Origin: Bacteroidota bacterium
GTDB taxonomy: Bacteria; Bacteroidota; Bacteroidia; Flavobacteriales; Schleiferiaceae
Length of the DNA: 50,931 nt
Reading direction: 5' to 3'
Assembly (NCBI GenBank): GCA_003385605.1
Contig: QQUU01000086.1
Location: forward strand, 1 to 50,931
Below the pieces are notes generated by a model that saw only the letters and a program-made list of their open reading frames with translations, ran no database searches and was not told the DNA's origin. Each line of letters opens with the position of its first letter. Position 1 is the first letter of the stretch. Both the position numbers and the translations under genes were made by a program. Shown piece after piece: positions 1-8,550 of this stretch.

Positions 1-2
1 AA

Positions 3-332
3 ACATTGACGAGCCCTGGCATCATTCAGTTCTTTATGAAAAGCCTCCATTGGAAAACCAAGGAAGAATTGGCTTGGCGTTTCAATCTCGATGTACTTGA
101 GCGTGAATTAAGTAATGTTGGAGAAGCTCTTGAATACGGCTACTTCGATGGACCCACCCTGTTTATTGCAGGAGGACAAAGCGGCTACATAACCGCCGAT
201 GATGAGGACAAAATTTACGAGCACTTCCCGAACGCCGAGTTAGAAACCATTGACGGTGCTGGGCATTGGGTACACGCGGAGGCTCGCGAAGCATTTGCTG
301 AGTGTGTAGATGACTTCTTGGGTCAACTCTAA
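3..332 (+). CDS. alpha/beta hydrolase, C-terminal part (cut by window edge)
   Basis: The reading frame is open to the first bases of the window, so the N-terminus lies outside it. About 109 residues remain. They look like the C-terminal third of an alpha/beta-hydrolase-fold esterase of the YbfF type: a strand with LFIAGGQSGYI, then an Asp-rich loop, then IDGAGHWVHAEA, where the His of GHWVH is in the position of the catalytic His. The nucleophile Ser and its elbow are not in the window. The TTG at position 6 could act as a start codon, but a 108-residue hydrolase starting there would lack its catalytic Ser, so a truncated view is the better reading. The last four bases overlap the end of the convergent DUF2141 gene. 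Confidence 0.75.
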   Translation, partial: TLTSPGIIQFFMKSLHWKTKEELAWRFNLDVLERELSNVGEALEYGYFDGPTLFIAGGQSGYITADDEDKIYEHFPNAELETIDGAGHWVHAEAREAFAECVDDFLGQL

Positions 333-748
333 AAGTCTGTCACTGACTTAAAGGTCAGCACCATCTTAGTTTTAGTACCTGTTCTTGGCACGAGCATATC
401 TGCAAGATCTGGCTTGGAAAGTGTTACCCAAGCATTATTGCTGAAGGCGTACTTTTCGAGGGGTTGGGTGAACCAACCGCGGTCCATTTGAGAATTCCTA
501 TTTGCGTCCTCGTAAACAAGCACAGCAAACTTCTCAGTCACATCAAGCGGTACTTGATAAAACGTCGAAGCATTAGCTACCTCAATAAAGCCTTGCTGGA
601 GAATAGTCCCTTTGTCGTTTTGAACCTCGTAAGCAACCCTCGTTGGATATTGCGACGCATCCGAAAAAGACATTTCAATAATGTGGGATTGACCAAGCAA
701 AATAGGGCCAGTCAAAAAGAGCAACAGAGCGAATAGGAGGCGCATCAT
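329..748 (-). CDS. DUF2141-like secreted protein
   Basis: A 139-residue protein with a signal peptide (residues 1-20, hydrophobic LLFALLLFLTGPILLG). The mature part resembles DUF2141: an acidic loop of the form YEDANRNSQMD (a possible calcium-binding loop) followed by the family's typical K-Y-A-F-S-N-N stretch. DUF2141 proteins are periplasmic or secreted and of unknown function. Its ATG overlaps the stop of the upstream DUF4296 gene in an ATGA arrangement, which suggests translational coupling and makes it the last gene of the operon that begins with the GT2 gene. A second ATG follows directly (start at 745), so the exact start is uncertain by one codon. Confidence 0.7.
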   Translation of the reverse strand: MMRLLFALLLFLTGPILLGQSHIIEMSFSDASQYPTRVAYEVQNDKGTILQQGFIEVANASTFYQVPLDVTEKFAVLVYEDANRNSQMDRGWFTQPLEKYAFSNNAWVTLSKPDLADMLVPRTGTKTKMVLTFKSVTDF

Positions 749-1104
749 TCTTCGTAATCAGATTCTGTGCCTTTGCGGGCAAGAGCTGCTCCATTAATTT
801 TCAATGAATCCAATACCTTTTCATAAATAGGTATGAACAACTGGGGTTCGCCGTTGTAAAATTTAAAGCTGCGCTTGAAGGAAGCCTCAGTGATGCCGTG
901 CTTCTCGTACACCTTTGCGTAGTAGTCTTCTATACCGTTGGTATCCCCGAGAATTAAGGCGCCGTTTCTTGCACCCTCCACGATGTGGACATCGACAAGA
1001 ATGGGAACCATCTGTTTTGCCGGTATTACATCTTCTGGAACAGATACCTCCTTACTGCCGCATGCGGCGAGTATAAAAAGCGGTATCAAAATCCAGTATT
1101 TCAT
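745..1104 (-). CDS. DUF4296 lipoprotein
   Basis: A 119-residue protein with a lipoprotein signal peptide ending in the lipobox ILAAC (Cys15), so it is probably anchored in a membrane facing the periplasm. The mature part matches the DUF4296 pattern: an early V-P-x-D-V-I-P-x-x-x-M-V-P-I-L-V-D-V-H stretch and a C-terminal helix-rich half. In Bacteroidota this family often sits directly after dihydroorotase, as here (the genes share one base at 1104). Its function is unknown. It is coupled to the DUF2141 gene downstream by a 4-base overlap. Confidence 0.75.
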   Translation of the reverse strand: MKYWILIPLFILAACGSKEVSVPEDVIPAKQMVPILVDVHIVEGARNGALILGDTNGIEDYYAKVYEKHGITEASFKRSFKFYNGEPQLFIPIYEKVLDSLKINGAALARKGTESDYEE

Positions 1105-2447
1105 TAGTCTCTGTTAAATAGCAAACGTTCGCCCAGTTGGCTGTCGTCAAAGTTTCCTTCTTTGAAAGCCAAATGGCCATTTACAAAGGTATGGGTTACT
1201 TTACTCTTGAATACTGTACCCTCAAACGGTGACCATTGACATTTGTACAAAATGTTGTCTTTACTCACCTTCCAAGGTCTGTTTGGCTCAAGCAGTACAA
1301 GGTCTGCATGGTAACCTTCACGAATGTACCCTCGGTCCTCCATTCTGAACAAAATGGCCGGGTTGTGACACATCTTCTCAACCATCGTTTGAATGTCCCA
1401 CACACCATCGTGTACGCGTTCCATCATCGCCGGCAAAGCGTGTTGCACCAGCGGCCCTCCCGAAGGAGCATTGAGGTATTTATTACTTTTTTCTTCGAGG
1501 GTGTGCGGGGCGTGATCGGTTGCCACTACATCCAAGCGTCCGTCTAAAAGGGCTTTCCAAAGACCCTCTCGATCGCTCGCTTGTTTTACTGCCGGGTTCC
1601 ATTTGATGTGGGAACCCTTGCTTTCATATTGGCTGTCGTCAAACCACAGGTGATGCACACAAACCTCAGCAGTAATTCGCTTTTCTGCCAATGGAATTTT
1701 ATTGGTGAACAACTCTGTTTCTTTAGCCGTGGAAATATGGAATACGTGCAGGCGCGAGTTGTACTTCTTTGCCAATTCTACCGCGGTGCTCGAGCTCAAA
1801 TAACAAGCCTCTTCACTGCGAATCACTGGGTGCATCGACATAGGGATGTCTTCGCCGTACTGTTGCTTGGCCTTCTCTAAGTTCGTTCTGATGGTTTGCT
1901 CGTCCTCACAATGGGTGATCAGCTGGTGGTCCAATTGGAAAATCCCTTCTAGGGTTTTTTGCTGGTCAACAAGCATATTTCCAGTAGACGACCCCATAAA
2001 GATTTTTATCGCTGCGACATCGCGCTTACTCACCTTCTTCAGCTCCTCGAGATTGTCATTGGAAGCGCCCATGTTAAAGCTGTAGTTCGCCAAACTTACC
2101 TGTGCCGCACGCTGGTACTTCTTCTCGAGTTCTTCAACAGTGGTTGCTGCAGGCTTGGTGTTCGGCTGCTCCATAAAGCTCGTTATACCGCCTGCCACTG
2201 CCGCTCGGCTTTCAGAGTGCAGGTCCCCCTTGTGGGTAAGGCCCGGCTCGCGAAAGTGTACCTGGTCGTCGATGATACCTGGTATCAGGTACTTCCCTTC
2301 AGCATCTATGACGTTGACATTCGCCGATTTCGGGCCAATGCTTGAATCTATCTTGGCAATGCGCCCAGCTTCGATCAGTACATCACCTTCTACTACGCTA
2401 CCCTCATTAACGATGCGGGCATTTTTAATCAAATAAGACTTACTCAT
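1104..2447 (-). CDS. pyrC: dihydroorotase
   Basis: A 447-residue amidohydrolase that cyclises N-carbamoyl-aspartate to dihydroorotate in cytosolic pyrimidine synthesis. The N-terminal beta-sandwich is followed by the metal-binding motif at residues 60-66 (D-D-Q-V-H-F-R), then REPGLTHKGD, an EQPNTKP loop, the Lys region AAIKIFMGSS, a THCEDE metal His, HVFHIST, and ATDHAPHT with the catalytic Asp. The first His of the usual H-x-H pair is Gln62. From memory this is common in Bacteroidota homologues, so it is probably a lineage trait, not damage. The length fits class I enzymes. The gene follows the GT2 gene after 18 bases and overlaps the DUF4296 gene by one base. Confidence 0.93.
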   Translation of the reverse strand: MSKSYLIKNARIVNEGSVVEGDVLIEAGRIAKIDSSIGPKSANVNVIDAEGKYLIPGIIDDQVHFREPGLTHKGDLHSESRAAVAGGITSFMEQPNTKPAATTVEELEKKYQRAAQVSLANYSFNMGASNDNLEELKKVSKRDVAAIKIFMGSSTGNMLVDQQKTLEGIFQLDHQLITHCEDEQTIRTNLEKAKQQYGEDIPMSMHPVIRSEEACYLSSSTAVELAKKYNSRLHVFHISTAKETELFTNKIPLAEKRITAEVCVHHLWFDDSQYESKGSHIKWNPAVKQASDREGLWKALLDGRLDVVATDHAPHTLEEKSNKYLNAPSGGPLVQHALPAMMERVHDGVWDIQTMVEKMCHNPAILFRMEDRGYIREGYHADLVLLEPNRPWKVSKDNILYKCQWSPFEGTVFKSKVTHTFVNGHLAFKEGNFDDSQLGERLLFNRD

Positions 2448-2465
2448 ATTTGTTTATTGGAGTGG

Positions 2466-3188
2466 TTAAGCCTTGGTGAAAAGACTTCTAAGTTTCAATT
2501 TAATAACGCCAAAAATGGCCTCTTTAATGATGCCGCTTGACATCTTGCTCTCACCTTCCGTACGGTCGGTGAAGATGACAGGCACTTCTACAACTTCTAT
2601 GCCTTTGCGCCATGCCGTAAACTTCATTTCAATTTGAAAGGCATATCCAACGAACTGGATTTTACTAAAGTCAATAGCTTCCAATGTAGAGCGGCGGTAG
2701 CATTTGAAACCCGCTGTAGCATCTTGGATAGGCATTCCAGTAATGAATCGCACATATACGCTCGCGAAATAACTCAACAACACACGACTCATTGGCCAAT
2801 TCACCACATTCACACCCGTTACGTATCGCGACCCGACCGCTACGCCAGCACCTTCAATACATGCCGCCTCTAGGCGCGGGAGGTCTTCAGGATTATGGGA
2901 GAAATCGCAGTCCATCTCAAAAATATATTCGTAATCGCGAGCGAGTGCCCATTTAAAGCCGTGGATATACGCCGTGCCGAGACCTAATTTACCGGTGCGC
3001 TCTTCAAGATGAATGCGTCCATCGTATTTGGCCATCAGCTTGCGTACACAATCGGCAGTACCGTCCGGAGAACCGTCGTCGACAATAAGAACATCGAACG
3101 TACGTTCCAGATTCATGACGGTTTCCAACATCTTTTCGATGTTTTCAATCTCGTTGTATGTTGGAATTATAACAAGGCTTCTCGGCAT
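2466..3188 (-). CDS. polyprenol monophosphomannose synthase-like GT2 glycosyltransferase
   Basis: A 240-residue family 2 glycosyltransferase of the dolichol-phosphate mannose synthase (DPM1) type. It would transfer a sugar from a nucleotide donor to a polyprenyl phosphate at the inner membrane. Visible motifs are IIPTYNE near the N-terminus, LIVDDGSPDGT (donor binding), FEMDCDFSHNPED (the DxD-type metal site), GSRYVTG, and the DPM-typical QDATAGFKCYRR and FTDRTEGESKMS. There is no C-terminal membrane domain, as in the short bacterial forms. It is the first gene of an operon with pyrC, DUF4296 and DUF2141 genes. A TACATTTG box ends four bases before its ATG. Confidence 0.88.
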   Translation of the reverse strand: MPRSLVIIPTYNEIENIEKMLETVMNLERTFDVLIVDDGSPDGTADCVRKLMAKYDGRIHLEERTGKLGLGTAYIHGFKWALARDYEYIFEMDCDFSHNPEDLPRLEAACIEGAGVAVGSRYVTGVNVVNWPMSRVLLSYFASVYVRFITGMPIQDATAGFKCYRRSTLEAIDFSKIQFVGYAFQIEMKFTAWRKGIEVVEVPVIFTDRTEGESKMSSGIIKEAIFGVIKLKLRSLFTKA

Positions 3189-3192
3189 GAGA

Positions 3193-3200
3193 CAAATGTA
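3193..3200 (-). promoter_or_regulatory. candidate -7 box (TACATTTG) of the GT2-pyrC operon
   Basis: A perfect match to the Bacteroidota -7 consensus TAnnTTTG on the minus strand. The expected transcription start, three to four bases downstream, lies almost at the ATG at 3188, implying a leaderless or nearly leaderless mRNA. No TTG was found at 17-23 bases upstream, so the call rests on one element. Confidence 0.4.
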
Positions 3201-3225
3201 GCAAAGAAACCACTAGATTAGAGGC

Positions 3226-4380
3226 ATGAAATGGGACGTATATACAGGTAAACAATGGTGGAAAGCAGCCCTGATCGCTTTCGGTGTCGTCATTGGTATT
3301 GTATCGCTATTCTACACAGAGACTTTCCTCAAGGAACTTCGCGCTGAGGAAGAGCGTAAGATTGTACTGTGGGCCAAAGCTGTAGAGGCGGTTTTCTTGT
3401 CAGAAGACGACAGCAACTTGGCCTTCTATTCCCAGATCATCCAAGACAACAAGACCATTCCTGTTATTCTTGTAAACGATGCGGATGAAATTATTGCCCA
3501 CCGCAATTTGGATGTACCGGAGTCCAATCCAGAGCGTTACCTCAAGCGCAAACTGGAAGAATTCAAAGAAAGCGGCCAAGTACTCGAGAATCCCTACCTC
3601 GACGGCAAGACCAACTACCTCTACTACAAGGGGTCTTCCCTACTCACCAAGCTTCGTCTGTATCCCCTATTGTTACTTGGGGTGATTTCCATTTACATGC
3701 TCATCAGCTACATGGCCTTCTCAAATGCCCGTAGAAGCGAGCAAAACAAGGTATGGACAGGTATGGCAAAAGAGACGGCCCACCAGATTGGAACTCCGTT
3801 GAGTGCTATGCTCGGTTGGGTGGCTTACCTCAAAGACAAATATCCTCAGGAAGAAGCCTTTGGGGAAATGGAGCGCGATGTCAACCGATTAACCGCGATC
3901 ACGGAACGATTTAGCAAAATCGGCTCTCAACCCGAACTGACCCATACAGCGCTTACCAATACCATCGAAAACAGCCTTGATTACCTGGTCAACCGCCTCG
4001 GGAAAAATGTGACCTTCACCGCGAACATCGCCAGTGATCTTCAGGCACAGCATAATCCGCAGCTCATCTCGTGGGTGCTGGAAAACCTCATTACCAATGC
4101 CACCGATGCCCTAGAAGGCAAGGGAGAAATAGAAGTCGAAGCCCGATTGAACGGAACGGATATCTTCATTTTTGTCAAGGACTCAGGCAAGGGCATACCG
4201 TCGAATATTCAGCGCTCCATCTTTAAACCGGGATACAGCACCAAAAGCAGGGGCTGGGGACTGGGACTCAGCTTGGCCAAGCGCATTGTTGACGAATACC
4301 ACAGTGGGAGTATTTCTTTGGTCGATAGCCAATTGAACCAAGGCTCAACCTTTAAAATAACGCTACCCTCTATCCTCTAA
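3226..4380 (+). CDS. membrane sensor histidine kinase
   Basis: A 384-residue histidine kinase. A first membrane helix (about residues 12-31), a periplasmic sensor of about 110 residues and a second helix (about 145-165) precede the HisKA dimerisation helix with the H-box (T-A-H-Q-I-G-T-P-L-S, phospho-acceptor His186). The ATP-binding domain follows, with an N-box (ENLITNATDAL), a G1 box (VKDSGKGIP) and a G2 box (GWGLGLSLAKRIV). The sensor domain is not recognised. No response regulator is adjacent, so the partner must be encoded elsewhere. The stop codon shares one base with the hemW start (TAATG), which points to co-transcription. Confidence 0.9.
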   Translation: MKWDVYTGKQWWKAALIAFGVVIGIVSLFYTETFLKELRAEEERKIVLWAKAVEAVFLSEDDSNLAFYSQIIQDNKTIPVILVNDADEIIAHRNLDVPESNPERYLKRKLEEFKESGQVLENPYLDGKTNYLYYKGSSLLTKLRLYPLLLLGVISIYMLISYMAFSNARRSEQNKVWTGMAKETAHQIGTPLSAMLGWVAYLKDKYPQEEAFGEMERDVNRLTAITERFSKIGSQPELTHTALTNTIENSLDYLVNRLGKNVTFTANIASDLQAQHNPQLISWVLENLITNATDALEGKGEIEVEARLNGTDIFIFVKDSGKGIPSNIQRSIFKPGYSTKSRGWGLGLSLAKRIVDEYHSGSISLVDSQLNQGSTFKITLPSIL

Positions 4381-5525
4381 TGAAGAGTAGCATCTACCTT
4401 CATATCCCCTACTGCAAACAAGCCTGCAGCTATTGTGATTTCCACTTCTCCACGAACCTAAAAACGCGAGAAGAGGTCCTAGGTCGTATGCTCCAAGAAA
4501 TAGAAACAAGAAGTATTGTTGCGCCCTGGAACAACACACAAATAGGCAGTATTTACTTTGGGGGAGGTACGCCAAGCTTGCTGGAAAGCGAAGAGATTGA
4601 ACGCTTGTTGCAGCATATACGTCACACATTCAAAGACATTTCGCCTGACGTGGAGATCACCTTGGAGGCGAATCCTGACGACATCACCCCGGAGCGCCTA
4701 GAACACTGGTGGGGTGCAGGCATCAATAGGTTGAGTGTAGGGATACAAAGTTTTGAAGCTGCTGAACTCAGCGCGAGCAATAGAGCGCATACCGCTGAAG
4801 AGTCGCACCAGGTGCTGCAGTGGATCACTGATAGTGCTTTTGAAAACTACTCTGTTGACCTCATTTACGGAATGCCCGGTTCAACAACAGAAAGCTGGCA
4901 AAACAATCTCCAGCAACTCGAGAAATATGCCCCGCCACACATCAGCTGTTATGCGCTGACCGTGGAAGAGAACACAGCACTTGCACACCAAGTGAAAAAA
5001 GGAACCACCCTGCTGCCTGATGACGAAGCAGTGCTTGCACAATACGAGCAGCTGCGGATGTGGGCCCGCACCCAAGGCTACGAGCATTACGAGTTGTCTA
5101 ATTATTCCAAAGCCGGCAAACGAAGCCTGCACAACCAACACTATTGGTCGTATGAGCCGTATCTGGGAATTGGTCCCGGGGCACATTCTTTCGACGGAAC
5201 GCTCAGGTTTTGGAATGTCAGCAACAACAACCTCTATGCTCAAGGTGCTGCGATTACTCAGGAAGCGCTCTCTGTGAGCGAGCAGTTGAACGAACGATTG
5301 ATGGTGCGTCTGCGGACCGCCGATGGCTTCAGGTACAGCAAGGACTTGCCGCAACGCGGGCTAAGTACCGCTGATGAAGAAGCGTTTAGAAAAAATATTG
5401 CCGAAGGTCTTCGCAGCGGCGTTATAGCGCCGATTAACGACGGGTTCCGTATTTTACCAGAGAATTGGATGACCAGCGATGCCATTATTGCAGGTCTCAT
5501 GATAGATCACAACGATGAAGATTAA
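4380..5525 (+). CDS. hemW: HemW-like radical SAM heme chaperone
   Basis: A 381-residue radical SAM protein. The cluster motif is C12-x3-C16-x2-C19 (YCKQACSYCDF), followed by YFGGGTPSLL (SAM binding), ITLEANPDD and GVQSF, and a C-terminal HemN-type domain. HemW proteins lack oxygen-independent coproporphyrinogen oxidase activity and are thought to insert heme into target proteins; this short N-terminus is HemW-like, not HemN-like. It is cytosolic. The start overlaps the kinase stop by one base, and the last 11 bases overlap the cyclase gene, so kinase, hemW and cyclase form one transcript. Confidence 0.88.
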   Translation: MKSSIYLHIPYCKQACSYCDFHFSTNLKTREEVLGRMLQEIETRSIVAPWNNTQIGSIYFGGGTPSLLESEEIERLLQHIRHTFKDISPDVEITLEANPDDITPERLEHWWGAGINRLSVGIQSFEAAELSASNRAHTAEESHQVLQWITDSAFENYSVDLIYGMPGSTTESWQNNLQQLEKYAPPHISCYALTVEENTALAHQVKKGTTLLPDDEAVLAQYEQLRMWARTQGYEHYELSNYSKAGKRSLHNQHYWSYEPYLGIGPGAHSFDGTLRFWNVSNNNLYAQGAAITQEALSVSEQLNERLMVRLRTADGFRYSKDLPQRGLSTADEEAFRKNIAEGLRSGVIAPINDGFRILPENWMTSDAIIAGLMIDHNDED

Positions 5526-6267
5526 CCTACACATTGGCGGCGCAAACTACGCAGTAGATTTAAGTACGCCTTTTGCAGATCTGAGTATGCCGGTGAGCGA
5601 TGTGGCGCGTGCTTGGTACATTGATGCCCCTGCATTCAGTCCAGTCGTTTTAGGCGATTGGAAGGGATCGGTAGCTATGGGTGGCGGTGTGAATTTCTTC
5701 TCCATTGATTTCAATCCACATGCCCACGGAACTCATACAGAAACTGCCGGTCATATCACTGAGGAACGTCATTCCATACACCAGCATTTTAAGAGCCCCT
5801 TCACCATTGCACTTGTATTGTACCCGCTTGTTGAAAATGGAAAGGTAAGCATGGCCAATTTTGAAAAGGCGTGGCAGGAAGCTGAAGCTGAAGGTGGAAC
5901 CACAGACGTAACTACCGTCATTCTCAAAACCGACTGCGGAGACGCCAACCGCAGTAGAAACTACAGCAACAGTGATTGGCCGTATTTAGATGCTGAAATA
6001 GGTGCCTTCTTACGCAGTGCAGGTATTGACCATTTAATCATTGATCAACCTAGTGTGGACCAAGAAGAAGACGGTGGCGCACTTGCGTGCCACAGAAGTT
6101 TTTGGGGAGAACAGCCAGAGAACAGCCTGCACAGGACCATCACAGAATTGGCCCATATACCCGACCATGTTGTGCCTGGAAATTACCTGCTAAATCTGCA
6201 GGTTGCTCCTATAGACAATGACGCTGCGCCGTCAAGACCGCTGCTGTATTCGCTTGAACAGCTCTAA
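5515..6267 (+). CDS. cyclase/kynurenine formamidase-family metal hydrolase
   Basis: A 250-residue protein of the cyclase (arylformamidase-like) family. It carries the family's metal motif in the form H-A-H-G-T-H-T-E-T-A-G-H (about residues 74-85), matching HxGTHxDxPxH with Glu for Asp and Ala for Pro. Family members hydrolyse N-formyl-kynurenine or cyclise polyketides; the substrate here cannot be told, and no kynurenine-pathway gene is near. It overlaps the end of hemW by 11 bases. Its stop codon directly abuts that of the convergent maeB gene, with no room for a terminator. Confidence 0.8.
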   Translation: MKINLHIGGANYAVDLSTPFADLSMPVSDVARAWYIDAPAFSPVVLGDWKGSVAMGGGVNFFSIDFNPHAHGTHTETAGHITEERHSIHQHFKSPFTIALVLYPLVENGKVSMANFEKAWQEAEAEGGTTDVTTVILKTDCGDANRSRNYSNSDWPYLDAEIGAFLRSAGIDHLIIDQPSVDQEEDGGALACHRSFWGEQPENSLHRTITELAHIPDHVVPGNYLLNLQVAPIDNDAAPSRPLLYSLEQL

Positions 6268-8538
6268 TTAACCTTTACGCGTGCGTGCATCTACTGCCGC
6301 CAACGTAGCCATATTCACAATCTCACGAACCGAAGCTCCGAGTTGTAGAACGTGTGCGCTTTTCTGCGTTCCAATAAGCATAGGGCCAATAGCCTCGGCA
6401 GCTCCAAAGCTCTGAAGCATCTTGTAGGTAATGTTACCTGCAGCAAGGTTCGGGAAAATGAATACATTCGCGCGGTGACCGACCAAATCTGAGAACGGGA
6501 AACTTTCTTCTAGGAGATCCGGATTAAGAGCGAAGTTGGCCTGTATCTCACCGTCAACGATAAGCTCAGGGTGTTCCTTTCTAAGGATCTTACTGGCCTG
6601 TGCCATTTTACGTGCATCCGGCCCATTGCTCGAACCAAAGTTTGAATAGCTCAATAAGGCCACCTTAGGTTCGATATTGGTGCGACGTACCGTATCTGCT
6701 ACGTTCAAGACCATCTGAATTATTTCTTCTACGGTAGGGTCCAAATTGATAGTTGTATCCGCGAAGAACATTGGGCCACGTTTGGTCAATAACGTGTACA
6801 TACCTGCGGCTTTTCTCAAGCCTTCTTCTGTGCCAATGATGCGCAGAATAGGACGTAAAGCCGTTGGATATTTTACGGTCAAACCGCTAATCAACGCATC
6901 AACTCGACCTTCTTTGAGCATCATGTTTCCATAATACTCTCTTGATTTGATCTTACTGCGACACTCTGCTAAAGTCCAACCACGACGCATGCGCATATCG
7001 TAGAGTTTTTGAGCATATTCTTCACGCCCGCTAGAATCCGCTATAATGTCTATGATCTCTGCACCACCCAACTCAAGCTGATACTCCTCGATGATCCTCT
7101 CGATCTTGGCTTTAGGCCCAAGCAATACTGGCTTTGCAGTTCCGCCATTGATCAAAATTTCAGCGGCTTTCAAGATGCGGTATTGATCGCCTTCTGTAAA
7201 GACGATACGTTGTGGCTTCTGAGAAGCATTTTCATTTAGCAAACGAATAAACTTGTCATCACGACCCAACCTGTCGCTAAGTACTCGGTTGTATCCTTCC
7301 CAATCCTTTATTGGAGCATTTGCCACACCACTATCCATAGCAGCCTTAGCAACCGCAGGGGCCACCGTAGTGATCAATCTTGGATCGAAAGGCTTAGGAA
7401 TGATGTAGGTTGGACCAAAGGTGAGGTTGCTCTCGCCGTAGGCAAGATTCACCAACTCTGGTACCGGCTCCTTAGTAAGTTCAGCAATGGCTCTTACAGC
7501 AGCCAATTTCATTTCTTCATTGATGGTCGTAGCACGCACATCTAGCGCCCCTCGGAAAATGAATGGGAAGCCCAATACATTGTTCACCTGGTTAGGATTA
7601 TCACTGCGGCCCGTGGCCATAATGATGTCTTCACGAGCAGCCATGGCATCTTTGTAACTGATCTCTGGATCAGGATTCGCTAGTGCAAAAACAATAGGAT
7701 TAGCTGCCATGGTCTTCACCATGTCTTTGCTGACAATACCACCCTTAGAAAGGCCGACAAATACATCCGCACCAGCAATCACTGTTGCTAAATCTGCAGG
7801 GTCATGATCCTTCGCGAAAATTTCTTTCTCGGGAGTCAAGCTGTCTCTCGAAGAAGTAATCAATCCTTTAGAATCACACATGTACAGGTTTTCTGGCTGT
7901 ACACCTAAACTCAGGTATAATTTCGCACACGAAATAGCCGATGCACCCGCACCATTAAAGACCACTTTAACCGAAGCAATATCCTTTTCTGAAATCTCTA
8001 ACGCGTTCAATAAAGCCGCCGCCGTAATAATGGCAGTACCGTGCTGATCGTCGTGCATGATTGGAATATTCAACTCTTCCTTCAAGCGCTTTTCGATGTA
8101 GAAACAATCGGGCGCCTTGATGTCCTCAAGGTTGATGCCTCCAAAAGTTGGAGCAACCGCCTTCACTGTTTCAATGAATTTATCAGGATCTGCTGCGTCC
8201 AGTTCAAGATCAAACACGTCAATGTCCGCGAAGATTTTGAACAACACACCCTTTCCTTCCATTACAGGTTTAGATGCCTCAGGGCCGATGTCTCCAAGAC
8301 CTAAAACCGCCGTACCGTTTGAAATTACCGCTACCAAGTTTCCTTTTGCCGTGTACTTGTACACATCCTCAGGGTTGGCTGCAATCTCCTTACACGGCTC
8401 TGCCACGCCGGGAGAATAGGCAATGCTCAAGTCGCGCTGAGAGTTTGAAGGTTTCGTAGGTATGACCTCAATTTTCCCCGGCTTGGGCTGCTGGTGGTAC
8501 TTCAATGTATCCGCTTTGCGTATGGGTCTTTGACTCAT
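6268..8538 (-). CDS. maeB: NADP-dependent malic enzyme fused to phosphotransacetylase-like domain
   Basis: A 756-residue cytosolic enzyme that oxidatively decarboxylates malate to pyruvate. Residues 1-150 hold the malic N domain (SIAYSPGVAEPCKE; the metal and substrate loop EDIKAPDCF; HDDQHGTA). Residues 160-390 hold the NAD(P)-binding domain (VVFNGAGASAISCAKLY; FALANPDPE). From about residue 430 a PTA/PTB domain begins (QRIVFTEGD ... ALLSYSNFGSS ... VGHRANVFIFPNL). In the E. coli MaeB family this domain is not an active transacetylase but regulates the enzyme, for example by acetyl-CoA. The gene lies 12 bases after hflX in the same operon. Confidence 0.93.
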   Translation of the reverse strand: MSQRPIRKADTLKYHQQPKPGKIEVIPTKPSNSQRDLSIAYSPGVAEPCKEIAANPEDVYKYTAKGNLVAVISNGTAVLGLGDIGPEASKPVMEGKGVLFKIFADIDVFDLELDAADPDKFIETVKAVAPTFGGINLEDIKAPDCFYIEKRLKEELNIPIMHDDQHGTAIITAAALLNALEISEKDIASVKVVFNGAGASAISCAKLYLSLGVQPENLYMCDSKGLITSSRDSLTPEKEIFAKDHDPADLATVIAGADVFVGLSKGGIVSKDMVKTMAANPIVFALANPDPEISYKDAMAAREDIIMATGRSDNPNQVNNVLGFPFIFRGALDVRATTINEEMKLAAVRAIAELTKEPVPELVNLAYGESNLTFGPTYIIPKPFDPRLITTVAPAVAKAAMDSGVANAPIKDWEGYNRVLSDRLGRDDKFIRLLNENASQKPQRIVFTEGDQYRILKAAEILINGGTAKPVLLGPKAKIERIIEEYQLELGGAEIIDIIADSSGREEYAQKLYDMRMRRGWTLAECRSKIKSREYYGNMMLKEGRVDALISGLTVKYPTALRPILRIIGTEEGLRKAAGMYTLLTKRGPMFFADTTINLDPTVEEIIQMVLNVADTVRRTNIEPKVALLSYSNFGSSNGPDARKMAQASKILRKEHPELIVDGEIQANFALNPDLLEESFPFSDLVGHRANVFIFPNLAAGNITYKMLQSFGAAEAIGPMLIGTQKSAHVLQLGASVREIVNMATLAAVDARTRKG

Positions 8539-8550
8539 GTCGTTATAGGT

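Noticed and set aside
4881-5354. 157-codon open frame antisense to hemW
   Set aside because: No family resemblance and no promoter. It exactly opposes a well-conserved gene.
6265-6270. Terminator between the cyclase gene and maeB
   Set aside because: The two stop codons touch, and no hairpin with a T-run was found on either strand.
8020-8310. Overlapping plus-strand frames opposite maeB
   Set aside because: Two or three frames are open at once with unrelated products, and maeB is fully conserved there.
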